64,000 nt of DNA from Saccharothrix violaceirubra (GTDB taxonomy: Bacteria; Actinomycetota; Actinomycetes; Mycobacteriales; Pseudonocardiaceae). Positions 1 to 15,500 of the stretch are shown piece after piece. Numbering within the stretch: position 1 is the first letter of the stretch; every line of letters starts with the position of its first letter. The translations under genes were made by a program, and so were the position numbers. Where the stretch lies: the NCBI RefSeq assembly GCF_014203755.1, contig NZ_JACHJS010000001.1, positions 3,596,001-3,660,000 on the forward strand, given 5' to 3'. The notes beneath the pieces were generated by a model. The model saw only the letters and a program-made list of their open reading frames with translations, was not told the DNA's origin and ran no database searches.

Positions 1-1226
1 ATCGCGCGGCGACGGGGTCTGCGTGCGCGTTCGGACAGGGAACTCCACGCCTGGTCCTGGAAGCGGACCTCGCCCGCGTCCGGCGCGACCAGGCCCAGGG
101 CGATGCGGGCGGCGGTCGTCTTGCCCGACCCCGACTCGCCGACCAGGCCCAGCGTCTCGCCGCGGTGGAGCGTGAACGACACGTCCTTCACCGCGTCGTA
201 CCACGTGCGGTCGGGCGCGCGGAAGCGCTTCGAGATGCCGACGGCCTCCAGCAGCGGTTCCCCGATCACCGGGGCGACGACGTCCGACGACACGGTCGTG
301 GTCACCGCCGGCGCCGGATGCCAACACCGCACCGACAGGTCGGGCAGCGAGGTCCGGCAACGGTCGTCGGCGCGGACGCAGCGGGAGGCGTAGGGACAGC
401 CGACGGCGGTGGCCTCGGGACCCTCGAAAGGCACGGCCGACAGCCGCGAGCCCCGAGGCCGGGTGCCCGGCACGGCCGCGATCAGGGCCTGCGTGTACGG
501 GTGGCGCGGGTCGGGCAGCACCTCGTCGGCAGGTCCGTGCTCGACGACCACTCCCCCGTACATCACGGCCACCCGGTCGGCGATCCCGGCGACCACGGAC
601 AGGTCGTGGCTGATCAGCAGCAGCGCGGTGCCCTCGTCCTTCAAGCCGCGCAACAGGTCCAGCACCTGGGCCTGCACGGTGACGTCCAACGCCGTGGTCG
701 GCTCGTCGGCGATCAGCAGGCGCGGCCGGGCGGCCAGCGCCGACGCGATCAGGGCGCGCTGGCGCAGACCGCCGGAGAGCTGGTGCGGGTGCTGCCGCGC
801 CCGGCGTTCCGGCTCGGGCACGCCGACGTCCGCGAGCAGCGACCGCACCCGCTCGGGACGTGCGGACCGGTCCACCACGCCGTGCACGCGCAGCGCCTCG
901 CCGATCTCGGCGCCCACCGTCCGCAACGGGTCCAGCGACACCAGCGCGTCCTGGAGGACCAGGCCGATCTCCCGGCCGCGCACCCGTCGCCAGCCGGACT
1001 CGCGCAAGCCTGTCAGGTCGCGGCCGTCGAACGTCAGCGCGCGGGCGCCGACCGTCGCGGTGTCGCCCGCCAGGCCGACCAGGGAGCGGGCCGTGACGCT
1101 CTTGCCCGACCCCGACTCGCCCACGATGGCCAGACACTGGCCCGCGTCCAGCGTGAACGACACGTCGCGGACCGCGCGCACGCCGGGGAACGAGACGTCG
1201 AGACCGTCGACCACGAGCAGGCTCAT
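1..1226 (-). CDS. Oligopeptide/dipeptide ABC transporter ATPase, double nucleotide-binding domain (partial)
   Basis: This is the ATP-hydrolysing subunit of a peptide-type ABC transporter, acting at the inner face of the membrane. The ATG at 1226 overlaps the stop of the upstream permease (ATGA). The 408 visible residues hold one whole ATPase domain and the start of a second. The first has Walker A GESGSGKS near residue 36, signature LSGGLRQR near 150, an oligopeptide-type HPYTQAL segment near 240 and the Cys-containing CPYASRC motif near 280. The second Walker A, GESGSGKTT, begins at residue 363. Such DppD-DppF fusions normally have about 550 to 620 residues, so roughly a third is missing beyond position 1. 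It is the last visible gene of the operon SBP-permease-permease-ATPase. The substrate cannot be told from the sequence. Confidence 0.93.
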   Translation of the reverse strand, partial: MSLLVVDGLDVSFPGVRAVRDVSFTLDAGQCLAIVGESGSGKSVTARSLVGLAGDTATVGARALTFDGRDLTGLRESGWRRVRGREIGLVLQDALVSLDPLRTVGAEIGEALRVHGVVDRSARPERVRSLLADVGVPEPERRARQHPHQLSGGLRQRALIASALAARPRLLIADEPTTALDVTVQAQVLDLLRGLKDEGTALLLISHDLSVVAGIADRVAVMYGGVVVEHGPADEVLPDPRHPYTQALIAAVPGTRPRGSRLSAVPFEGPEATAVGCPYASRCVRADDRCRTSLPDLSVRCWHPAPAVTTTVSSDVVAPVIGEPLLEAVGISKRFRAPDRTWYDAVKDVSFTLHRGETLGLVGESGSGKTTAARIALGLVAPDAGEVRFQDQAWSSLSERARRPRRRA

Positions 1227-2047
1227 GCGGGGGTCCTCCTGGTGAACGCGGCCTGGAGCCGGCGGCCGACGACGTTGACCGACACCACGGCCAGGGTGAT
1301 CGCGGCACCGGGGAACACGGCGGTCCACCAGGCCACGGCGAGGAACTTGCGCCCCGACGACAGCATCGCGCCCCACTCGGGCGCGGGCGGTCGGGCGCCC
1401 AGCCCCAGGAAGCTCAGGCCGGACACCGCGATGATCGCGGTGCCGAAGCCGACCGTGCCGAGCACCAACAGCGGCCCGAGCGCGTTCGGCAGCACGTGCC
1501 GGGCGATCAGCACCGGACGCGGCAGGCCCAGGCCGACGGCCGCCTCCACGTACCCGGACCGCCGCACGACCAGCGCCTCGGCCCGCACCATGCGGGCGTA
1601 GCCCGGTATCAGCGCGACCGCGATCGCGATCATGGTGTTGCCGGTGCCCGCGCCGAGCACGGCGATCACCAGCAGCGCCAGCATGAGTTCGGGCAGCGAC
1701 AGCAGGATGTCGGCCAGTCGCATGAGGACCGAGTCGGCGACGTTTCCGCCCAGCGCGGCCGTGATGCCGATCAGCGATCCGGCCGTCAACGCGATCAGGA
1801 TCGCGCCCAGGCCGACCGACAGCGACGGGCGGGCACCGTGGACCACGCGTGCGAACACGTCGCGCCCGAGTTCGTCGGTGCCGAACCAGTGCGTGCCGTC
1901 GGGCGCCAGCAGCGCGTTGACCGGGTCGGCCTCCAGCGGCGCGGCCGAGGTGAACCAGCCGGGCGCGACGGCGGCCAGCACGAGCAGCACCACGACGGCG
2001 CCGCCCGCCCAGACGCCCACGCGGGGGAACCTGCGCACGCGGGTCAC
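1223..2047 (-). CDS. ABC transporter permease, DppC/OppC type
   Basis: Membrane-spanning subunit of the peptide-type ABC transporter, 274 residues, usual for the family. It has an N-terminal transmembrane helix (about residues 11-33), a periplasmic stretch containing the family motif HWFGTDELGRDVFARVVHGA (about 53-72), then about five further helices. The coupling segment that contacts the ATPase is near residues 165-180 (EAAVGLGLPRP). The start is GTG at 2047, overlapping the stop of the preceding permease by 4 bp (GTGA). Its own stop overlaps the ATPase start. Translational coupling along the operon is therefore clear. Confidence 0.93.
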   Translation of the reverse strand: MTRVRRFPRVGVWAGGAVVVLLVLAAVAPGWFTSAAPLEADPVNALLAPDGTHWFGTDELGRDVFARVVHGARPSLSVGLGAILIALTAGSLIGITAALGGNVADSVLMRLADILLSLPELMLALLVIAVLGAGTGNTMIAIAVALIPGYARMVRAEALVVRRSGYVEAAVGLGLPRPVLIARHVLPNALGPLLVLGTVGFGTAIIAVSGLSFLGLGARPPAPEWGAMLSSGRKFLAVAWWTAVFPGAAITLAVVSVNVVGRRLQAAFTRRTPA

Positions 2048-2976
2048 CTCGTCCGCAATCGGGGGTCGATCGCCAGGTAGAGCAGGTCGACCAGGGTGGA
2101 GATCACGACGAACACCAGCGCCGACAGCAGCACCAGGCCGACGACCAGCGGCATGTCCTTGTTGGTCACGGCCTGCAACGTCAGCGCGCCGATGCCGGGT
2201 CGGCCGAAGACCGCCTCGACGAGCACGGCGCCGCCGAGCAGGGACCCGGTGAGCCAGCCGGTCAGCGTCACGAGCGGGATGGCGGCGTGGCGCAACGCGT
2301 GCCGGACGCGCACCGCCGTGCGGCTCAGGCCACGCGCGCGGGCGGTCACCGCGAACGGTTCGGCCAACGCGGCTTCCAGGCCCTCGCGCAGCACCTGCGA
2401 GAGCACCCCGGCGACGGGCAGCGCCAGCGTCAGGGCGGGCAGGACCAGAGCCGGGAAGTCCTCTGCGCCGGTGACCGGGAACCAGCCCAGCGAGAAGGAG
2501 AACACCGACAGCAGGAGGATGCCGACCCAGTACGGCGGGCTGGACACCGCGAGCAGTTCCCAGCCGGACACCGCTTTGGCGATCCGGCCGCGGCCGGCCG
2601 TGGCGACGGCCGAACCGACCGCGATGGCCACGGCCAGTACCAGTGCGGCCAGCGCCAGCTCGACCGTGGGGCCGAGCTGTTCGCCGATCAGCTCGTCGAC
2701 ACCGCGTTGTAGCTGGTAGGACCGGCCGAGGTCGCCCGTCGCCAGCCGGCCCAGGTAGTGCAGGAACCGCAGGACCACGGGCTCGTCGAGCCCGTAGTCG
2801 GCGCGGATCGCCGCCTGCACCTGGGCGGACGCCTGCGTGGCCGGACCGAGGATGATGGCGACCGGGTCGCCCGGGATCAGGTGCAGGGCGGCGAACGCGA
2901 GCCCGGCCGCGCCCAACAGGACGGCGAGCGCGGCCAGGGCCCGGTTCGCGGCTCCGCGCAGGAGCGTGCGGATCAC
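2044..2976 (-). CDS. ABC transporter permease, DppB/OppB type
   Basis: First permease of the transporter, 310 residues with about six transmembrane helices. An N-terminal helix is followed by the family segment HLIPGDPVAIILGP. The C-terminal part carries the coupling motif around ARARGLSRTAV. I place the start at the GTG at 2976 (VIRTLLRG), because it overlaps the stop of the binding-protein gene by 4 bp (GTGA). A much longer open frame exists upstream, but it runs through the binding-protein gene in another frame and is a high-GC artefact. It forms the pore with the DppC-type partner encoded next. Confidence 0.92.
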   Translation of the reverse strand: MIRTLLRGAANRALAALAVLLGAAGLAFAALHLIPGDPVAIILGPATQASAQVQAAIRADYGLDEPVVLRFLHYLGRLATGDLGRSYQLQRGVDELIGEQLGPTVELALAALVLAVAIAVGSAVATAGRGRIAKAVSGWELLAVSSPPYWVGILLLSVFSFSLGWFPVTGAEDFPALVLPALTLALPVAGVLSQVLREGLEAALAEPFAVTARARGLSRTAVRVRHALRHAAIPLVTLTGWLTGSLLGGAVLVEAVFGRPGIGALTLQAVTNKDMPLVVGLVLLSALVFVVISTLVDLLYLAIDPRLRTR

Positions 2977-4649
2977 TTCTTGTCGAGCCACACGTCGTAG
3001 AAGGACAGCCGGGAGTCCCGCGTGTAGGCCAGGCCGTGCACGGACTTGCCCACCGCGGCCGAGTTGACCGGCGTGTACACCGGGATGACCAGGGCCAGGT
3101 CGGTCACGGCCCGCTGCTGGACCTTGCCGTACGCGGTCGCGCGGGCGGCCGGGTCGGCGGTGGTGCGGCCGGTCTCGGTGAGCTTGTCCAGCTCGTCGTC
3201 CTTGGTGAACGTGGCGTTCTGGCCGCCCTTGCCCGGCTGGCTGGCGCTGTTGAAGAACAGCCACAGCACGTCGGGCTCGAACCGGTTCCAGCTGTAGTCG
3301 GTGAAGTCGGTCTGGCCGCCGTACACCTGCTTGATGTAGGTGCCGATGTCGGGCTGGTCGCGGACGACCTCGACGCCGATCTTCTTCAGGTCCGCCTGGA
3401 TGGCCTGGCCGAGCACGTCGCGCTGTTCGCGCAGGTACGGCGGCGGCATGACGGGCCACTTGACGACGAGCCGGGCACCGTTCTTCGTGCGGTAGCCGTC
3501 GGCGTCCTTCGTGGTCCAGCCGGCCTGGTCGAGCAGCTTGTCCGCCTCGGCCTGGTCGTAGGGCCACGAGTTCTCGAGCTTGGACTCGTAGCCGGTGGTG
3601 GAGGGCGAGAGCGGCGACCACGCCCGCTTGTACTGTCCGAAGTAGACGGTCTTGACGGCCTGGTCGATGTTGATGCCGCGCTGCACGGCCTTGCGCACCA
3701 CCGGGTCGTCGAAAGGCGCCTTGGACGCGTTGAGGTAGATGTTGTAGTTGCCGCCCGGAACGTCGCTCTTGAGCAGGGTGACGTCCTTGTTGGCCTCCAA
3801 CGCCTTCGCGTCCACCGGAGCGACGGCACGGGCCACGTGCACCTGGCCGCTGGTCAGCGCGCCGACGCGGACCGAGTCCTCGGACAGGAACCGGACGGTC
3901 AGCTTGTCCAGGTAGGCCGGGCCGGTGTGCGCGGCACCCTCCGGACCCCAGTTGTAATCGGGGTTCTTCGTGAGGACGAGGTTCTGCCCCTTGGTGTAGC
4001 CGGTGAACGCGAACGGACCGGTGCCCACGGCGACCGGACCGCCGCCGCCGAGCTTGTCGGCGTTCTCGGCCAGGGTCTTCGGCGAGTAGAACCCGAGGTA
4101 CGGGGTGCTCGCACCCTGGAGGAACGGTGCGAACGGCGTCGTGAAGGAGACCTTCACCGTGCGCGGGTCGACGACCTCGGTGCCCGCGTACGGGCCGAGC
4201 AGGCTCGCCGCGAGCTGGGACTTGGTGGCGGGGTTGGCGATCCGGTCGAAGTTGGTCTTCACCGCGGCGGCGTCGAACGGGGTGCCGTCGGTGAACTTCA
4301 CGTTGTCGCGCAGGTGGAACGTGTACGACTTCAGGTTCGGGGCGACCTCCCAGGAGGTGGCCAGCCACGGCTTGAACCGGCCCTCGGCGTCGATCGAGAC
4401 CAGGGAGTCGAACACGTGGCGCAGGATCTCGCCGGTGACGTCCTGGGGGCTGACGTGCACGTCGAACGAGACCGGCTCGCTGTCGACGGCGACCGTCAGC
4501 TCGCCGCCCGGGACCGGGCTGGTCGCCGACGTGGTCGGGCCCGCGCTCGTCCCGCCGCCGCAGGCGGTCAGGACGAGCGCGAGACCGCTCACCAGGGCGG
4601 CGGCCCGCAGCGGGAGGGACGGGGACACTACGGCTCTTCGCCTGCGCAT
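2973..4649 (-). CDS. ABC transporter substrate-binding lipoprotein, family 5 (DppA/OppA/NikA type)
   Basis: Extracellular solute-binding lipoprotein that feeds the two permeases. It has 558 residues from the ATG at 4649, which has GTGGAG about 9 nt upstream. A GTG at 4664 would add five residues. The signal peptide has a basic MRRRRA start, a hydrophobic core and a lipobox LTAC; the following Gly/Thr/Ser-rich stretch is a typical lipoprotein linker. The SBP_bac_5 body follows (GGELTVAVDSEPVSFDVH, TFHLRDNVKFTDGTPFDAAAV). The ligand cannot be read from the sequence. Upstream lies the triple TAGGGGT array that also precedes the PKS genes, so co-regulation with the cluster is likely. This is inference. 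Confidence 0.92.
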   Translation of the reverse strand: MRRRRAVVSPSLPLRAAALVSGLALVLTACGGGTSAGPTTSATSPVPGGELTVAVDSEPVSFDVHVSPQDVTGEILRHVFDSLVSIDAEGRFKPWLATSWEVAPNLKSYTFHLRDNVKFTDGTPFDAAAVKTNFDRIANPATKSQLAASLLGPYAGTEVVDPRTVKVSFTTPFAPFLQGASTPYLGFYSPKTLAENADKLGGGGPVAVGTGPFAFTGYTKGQNLVLTKNPDYNWGPEGAAHTGPAYLDKLTVRFLSEDSVRVGALTSGQVHVARAVAPVDAKALEANKDVTLLKSDVPGGNYNIYLNASKAPFDDPVVRKAVQRGINIDQAVKTVYFGQYKRAWSPLSPSTTGYESKLENSWPYDQAEADKLLDQAGWTTKDADGYRTKNGARLVVKWPVMPPPYLREQRDVLGQAIQADLKKIGVEVVRDQPDIGTYIKQVYGGQTDFTDYSWNRFEPDVLWLFFNSASQPGKGGQNATFTKDDELDKLTETGRTTADPAARATAYGKVQQRAVTDLALVIPVYTPVNSAAVGKSVHGLAYTRDSRLSFYDVWLDKK

Positions 4650-4726
4650 GGTCGGGGGCTCCACGGGGTCGGTTTGCCTTGCGGCACAACGGTTTCGACG
4701 CTAGTTCGGGCAACCGTGCCGACAGC

Positions 4727-4753
4727 ACCCCTAGAGACCCCTAACGACCCCTA
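4727..4753 (-). promoter_or_regulatory. Triple heptamer operator, array 1 (transporter operon)
   Basis: On the minus strand this reads TAGGGGT-cgt-TAGGGGT-ctc-TAGGGGT followed by GCT. These are three perfect direct heptamers with an exact 10-bp period, one helical turn. The array ends 77 bp upstream of the ATG of the binding-protein gene. Its first TAG is the stop codon of the upstream SnoaL-like gene. The same design, including the trailing GCT, lies before the first PKS gene. Pitch and position suit an activator binding one face of DNA just upstream of -35. The protein that binds is not shown; the cluster's LAL regulator is the obvious candidate. Confidence 0.7.
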
Positions 4754-5206
4754 CTCCGGGAGCCAGTGGGACCGGTCCTCGTGTGGGACCCCTGGGCCGG
4801 TCGGGAATCTCGGCACGGAGATACGTCTGGCCATGCGCCAGCCTTGTTCGGTTTTGCGGAACTCGTCCAGGTAGTCGCCATTGTGGACGGTGCCGTCGGC
4901 GGTGATGGCCAGATAGCGGCTGATGACCCGCAGGGTGTCCGGGTCGTCCTGGGCTCTGGTGACCACGGAGTCCAGGGTGTGGTGGTCCACGCGGCCGGGG
5001 CCGATCGCTTTGGCGAACTCTTGGATGGCCGCTATACCCTCCACGCGCTTTCCCGATCCCATGGTCAGTTCTATTACGGCGTCCTCGGTGAAGACCAGGT
5101 GGAAGCGGTCGGTGTCCTGGTTGTCGAAGACGTGCGGGAAGAGGGCGCGGACCTGGTCGACCTGGGCGATCTCGGCCTGCGTCGGAGGCGTGTGCGGGGT
5201 GCTCAG
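4751..5206 (-). CDS. SnoaL/NTF2-fold protein (second of two), probable CTG start
   Basis: Small NTF2-fold protein of the SnoaL-like group, which includes polyketide cyclases, dehydratases and hydroxylase helpers. From the first ATG (5062) only 103 residues are coded and the N-terminal helix of the fold is missing. The frame stays open upstream and gives a proper NTF2 N-terminus (AEIAQVDQVRALFPHVFDNQDTDRFHLVFTEDAVIEL), but it has no ATG, GTG or TTG. A CTG at 5204-5206 overlaps the stop of the preceding SnoaL gene (CTGA) and has AGGTGG about 4 nt upstream, so I infer a CTG start and 151 residues. The stop codon lies inside the regulatory heptamer array. The substrate is unknown. Confidence 0.7.
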   Translation of the reverse strand: MSTPHTPPTQAEIAQVDQVRALFPHVFDNQDTDRFHLVFTEDAVIELTMGSGKRVEGIAAIQEFAKAIGPGRVDHHTLDSVVTRAQDDPDTLRVISRYLAITADGTVHNGDYLDEFRKTEQGWRMARRISVPRFPTGPGVPHEDRSHWLPE

Positions 5207-5607
5207 GACGCCACCTGCTGGATGATGCCGAGGCGGTCCGGGAGGACGCTGTAGCGCACGACCTGGCCGTCGCGGAAGGTGATCAGGCTGACGCTGTGGC
5301 CGATGAAGCGGCGGCCGGTGCCGGGGACGCCGAACATCGTGCCGCGGTGGATGCCGTCCATGCGCCAGTAGACGACCACGCGGTCGCCTTCCGCGATCAG
5401 GTCGGTGATGGTGGTTTGGACGTCTTCCACCGTTTCCCAGAGCCAGGTGGCGTGTTGGCGGAAGGCTTCTCTTCCCGCGCCGCCGATGCCGGCCGCTTCG
5501 TCGACGGCGTCTTCGGCGATGATCTCGTCGACGAGGTCGAGTCGGCGTTTGTTGACGAATTCCTCGTAGTAGCGGCGGGCTACTTCCTTGTTCACTTCGA
5601 TGCTCAA
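5203..5607 (-). CDS. SnoaL-like polyketide cyclase / ester-cyclase family protein (first of two)
   Basis: A 134-residue alpha+beta NTF2-fold protein (MSIEVNKEVARRYYEEFVNKRRLDLVDEIIAEDAV, RVVVYWRMDGIHRGTMFGVPGTGRRF). The pattern is that of SnoaL-like ester cyclases, which form a cone-shaped pocket for a polyketide-like ligand. It lies 80 bp after the SDR gene and overlaps the next SnoaL-like gene. Encoded in the tail of a modular PKS operon, it is a candidate for ring closure, dehydration or an isomerisation of the released chain. The family is broad and the reaction cannot be assigned. Confidence 0.85.
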   Translation of the reverse strand: MSIEVNKEVARRYYEEFVNKRRLDLVDEIIAEDAVDEAAGIGGAGREAFRQHATWLWETVEDVQTTITDLIAEGDRVVVYWRMDGIHRGTMFGVPGTGRRFIGHSVSLITFRDGQVVRYSVLPDRLGIIQQVAS

Positions 5608-5687
5608 CTGGGTGCCTGTTCTGTACTGGTCGGGTTCTGGCGTTTCGAGCTTTCGAGCGTCGCCCGCCGCCGGGCAGGTCGTCGTGC

Positions 5688-6479
5688 TCAGCCCGGGGGC
5701 TCGCCGGGACCGGCGGGTGGGAGGAGGATGCCGCCGTTCGCGGACAGGCCGCCGTCCACCGAGAGCACTGTTCCGGTGATGTAGGACGCCGCGGGTGAGG
5801 TGAGGAAGTGGATCGCCTCGGCCTGTTCCCCGGGTTGCGACCAGCGGCCCAGGGGGATGCGGCGGGCTATCGTGGCGCCGAAGGTCGGGTGTTCCACCTG
5901 TGCCCTGGTCATCGCGGTCACGGTGCCGCCGGGGGCGATGGCGTTGATCCTGATGTTCTCCGCCGCGTAGTCGATGGCGGCGGCTCGGACCAGGTTGATC
6001 TGTGCCGCCTTCGCCGCGTTGTAGGCCCAGGTGGACGGGTCGCCTCGCAGGCCCGATACGGACGACGTCACCACGATCGCGCCGCCGCCCGAGGCGCGTA
6101 GTGCGGGTGCCGTTGCCCTGATGCCGGCCGCGGCGCCGATCACGTTGACGCTCAGCACCTCGGCCAGGCGGTCCAGGGCGCCGGGGGCTTCCAACGGGCC
6201 GCCGCCACCGTAGCCGGCGTTCAGGACCGCGGCGTCGAGACGGCCGAACCGGTCCAGGGCCGCTTTCGCCGCCTCGGTGTTGGTGCGTTCGCTTGCCACG
6301 TCGCCGATCACGGTGGCCACGTTCGGGTGGTCGGCCAGGTCGGCCAGGCCCGTCGGGTCGATGTCGACGGCGACCGTCTGCCAGCCGCGATCAAGGTAGA
6401 GGTCGAGGGTGGCGCGGCCGATGCCGGAGCCGGCGCCGGTCACGACCACCACCCGGGTCGGCTCTTCTGCTGTGGACAC
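5688..6479 (-). CDS. Short-chain dehydrogenase/reductase (SDR)
   Basis: Classical NAD(P)-dependent SDR of 263 residues. The cofactor motif TGAGSGIG is near residue 16. Asp-Ile-Asp at the end of beta2 (VAVDIDPTG) favours NAD(H). NAGYG stands in place of the common NNAG, and the catalytic Ser and YNAAK lie near 140-157. The start is the GTG at 6479, with GGAAG about 7 nt upstream; longer open frames on this strand are artefacts. It begins 32 bp after the thioesterase-bearing PKS gene, so it is probably co-transcribed. It may oxidise or reduce the released polyketide, for example at the C5 ketone or C9 hydroxyl predicted here. That role is inferred from position only. Confidence 0.9.
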   Translation of the reverse strand: MSTAEEPTRVVVVTGAGSGIGRATLDLYLDRGWQTVAVDIDPTGLADLADHPNVATVIGDVASERTNTEAAKAALDRFGRLDAAVLNAGYGGGGPLEAPGALDRLAEVLSVNVIGAAAGIRATAPALRASGGGAIVVTSSVSGLRGDPSTWAYNAAKAAQINLVRAAAIDYAAENIRINAIAPGGTVTAMTRAQVEHPTFGATIARRIPLGRWSQPGEQAEAIHFLTSPAASYITGTVLSVDGGLSANGGILLPPAGPGEPPG

Positions 6480-6511
6480 TGGGGTTCTTCCGGTCCTCTC
6501 TCGTGTTTCCG

Positions 6512-12581
<6,070 letters not shown>

Positions 12582-12592
<11 letters not shown>

Positions 12593-15500
12593 GGCCGGCG
12601 GGCTCCTCGAAGTTGTTGTCCATGAACGCGAACAGTTCGTCGTCGGACGCGGCGCCGAAGTCGAGGCCGTCGCCGCCGGCGGGTGTGCCGAGCCGGTCGA
12701 GAAGGGCCCGCAGCCGGGCCGCGAGGTCCGGGTGGTCGCCGGCGGCGAAGACCGCCTCCAGGTAGTCGACCGACGCATCCGCGTTCGGGAACCGGTCGAC
12801 GTCGCCACCGCCCAGCTCCGACACCAGGAACGCGGCGAGGTCGGCCGGGGTCGGGTGGTCGAACACCAGGGTCGCGGGCAGGTCGAGCCCGGTCGCCGCG
12901 CCCAGCCGGTTGCGCAGGTCGACGGCGGTGAGCGAGTCCAGGCCCAGTTCCCGCAGCGGCCGGGTGTCGTCCACGGCCGACGGGTCGCCGTGCCCGAGCA
13001 CGGTCGCGGTCTCGCCGCGCACCAGGTCGAGCACGGCGGCGGCCCGCTCGTCCGGGTCCAGTCCGGCCAACGAGCGCACCAGCCGGGTGCCGGCCTCGGG
13101 ATCGGCGGTGGGCAGGTCCGCCCGCGCGCGGCCGTCGCCGGCGGCCTGTTCCAGCCAGTACCGGGACCGCTGGAACGGGTACGTCGGCAGCCCGGGACGG
13201 ACCCCGACGATCCGTCCGCCGGTGACCGGTTCCCGGTCGACCGGTCCCGAGGCGGCCTCTTCCCCGCCCGTCACGGCCGTCCAGTCGACGGGCACCCCGC
13301 GCACCCACAACTCGGCCACCGACGCGCGGAACCGGTCGAGGCCGCCCTCCTCACGGCGCAGCGACCCGGCCACGACCGGCCGGTCCACGCCCGCCGCCTC
13401 CAGGGTGTCCTGGACGCTCGCGGTGAGCACGGGGTGCGGGCTGATCTCCACGAACACGTCGTGCCCCTGGTCCGCGAGACCGCGCACGGCCTCCGCCAAG
13501 CGCACGGTGCGCCGCAGGTTGGTGTACCAGTACTCGGCGTCCAGGCCGGTGGTGTCGATCCAGTCCGCGGTGACCGTGGAGAACAGCGGCACGGCGGACT
13601 CGCGGGGCTCGATCCCGGCCAACGCGGCGAGGATCTCGTCGCGGATCGGCTCGACGTGCGCGGAGTGCGACGCGTAGTCGACCGCGATCGTCCGGGCGCG
13701 GTGCCCGTCCTCGGTCGCGCCGGCCACGATCGCGGCCAGCGCGTCGGGCTCGCCGGCGACGACGACCGCGGCCGGGCCGTTGACGGCGGCCACCGAGACC
13801 CGGTCCGCGTAGGGTGCGATCCGCTCGGTCACCACGTCGACCGGCAGGGCCAGCGACGCCATGCCGCCGCGGCCGGACAGGGCGGTGATCGCCCTGCTGC
13901 GCAACACGACGACCCGCGCACCGTCCACAAGCGACAGTGCGCCCGCGACCGTGGCCGCGGCGATCTCGCCCTGGCTGTGCCCGACCACGGCGTCCGGCGA
14001 AACGCCGTGCGCCTCCCACAACGCGGCCAACGACACGAGCACCGCCCACAGCACGGGCTGCACCACGTCCACCCGGTCGAGGCCGGGCGCACCCGACGCC
14101 CCGCGCAGGACGTCCTGCGGTGACCAGTCCACGAGCGGGTGCAGCGCGGCGGCGCACTCGGCGAACCGGGCGGCGAACGCGGGCGCGGTGTCCAGCAGTT
14201 CCACGCCCATGCCCGCCCACTGCGACCCCTGGCCGGGGAAGACGAACACGGTCCGCCCCGGCGTGCCGGCGGTGCCGGTGACCAGGTTCGGCGCGGACCG
14301 GCCGGCCGTCAGCGCGGCCAGCCCGGCGGCGTGGTCGCCGAGCACGACGGCCCGTTCGGCGAACGCCGTGCGCCCCGGCAGGGCCGCCGCGGCGGATCCG
14401 TCGAGCCCGGTCAGGCGCTCGCCCCACGCGGCCAGGGCGTCCGGCGTCCGCGCGGACAGCACCCAGGGCAGGGCCGGGTCGGCGGGAGCGGGCGCCGGTT
14501 CGGGGTCGCCCTGCTCGACGATCACGTGCGCGTTGGTGCCGCTGACGCCGAACGACGACACGCCGGCCCGGCGCGGACGTCCGGTCTCCGGCCACGGGCG
14601 TGCCTCGGTGAGCAGCTCCACGCCGCCGGACGACCAGTCGACGTGCGGGGTGGGTTCGTCCACGTGCAGCGTCCGGGGCAGCAGGTCGTGGCGCAGCGCC
14701 TGGACCACCTTGATGATCCCGGCCGCGCCCGCCGCCGCCTGGGTGTGCCCGATGTTGGACTTCAACGACCCCAGGTAGAGCGGCACGCCGGTCCGGTCGC
14801 GGCCGTAGGTCGCCAGCAGCGCCTGCGCCTCGATCGGGTCGCCCAGCGTGGTGCCCGTGCCGTGCCCCTCGACGAGGTCCACTTCGGACGGTCGAAGACC
14901 GGCGTTGGCCAGGGCCTGGCGGATCACGCGCTGCTGCGCGGGACCGTTGGGCGCGGTCAGCCCGTTGGACGCGCCGTCCTGGTTGACCGCCGTGCCGCGC
15001 ACGATCCCGAGCACCCGGTGGCCGTTGCGGCGGGCGTCGGACAGGCGCTCGACCAGCAGCAGGCCGACGCCCTCGGCCCAGCCCGTGCCGTCGGCGGCAC
15101 CCGCGTACGCCTTGCACCGGCCGTCCGCCGCGAGCCCGCGCTGCCGGGAGAACTCGACGAACACGGCCGGGGTCGACATGATCGCGACGCCGCCCGCCAA
15201 CGCCAGGTCGCTCTCGCCCGTGCGCAGCGACTGGACCGCGAGGTGCAGTGCGACCAGCGACGACGAGCACGCCGTGTCGACCGTGACCGCCGGTCCCTCG
15301 AACCCGAACGTGTAGGCGACCCGGCCGGACGCGACACTGCCCGCCGACCCGTTGGCGACGAACCCCTCCAACTGGGCGGGTGCCTCGCCGACGCGGGGCG
15401 CGTAGTCGTGGTACATCACGCCCGCGAACACGCCGGTGCGGGAGCCGCGCAACGTCGTCGGGTCGATGCCCGCGCCTTCGACGGCCTCCCACGCGGTCTC

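Noticed and set aside
2044..4728. An 894-codon minus-strand frame ending in the DppB permease
   Set aside because: Its first two thirds overlap the substrate-binding protein gene in a different frame and have no protein character. The permease starts at the GTG at 2976.
4727..4753. SARP-type heptamer repeats
   Set aside because: SARP sites are usually heptamers at 11-bp spacing (or multiples) with a different consensus, and no SARP gene is in the window. The 10-bp period and the adjacent LAL gene fit better with LAL control.
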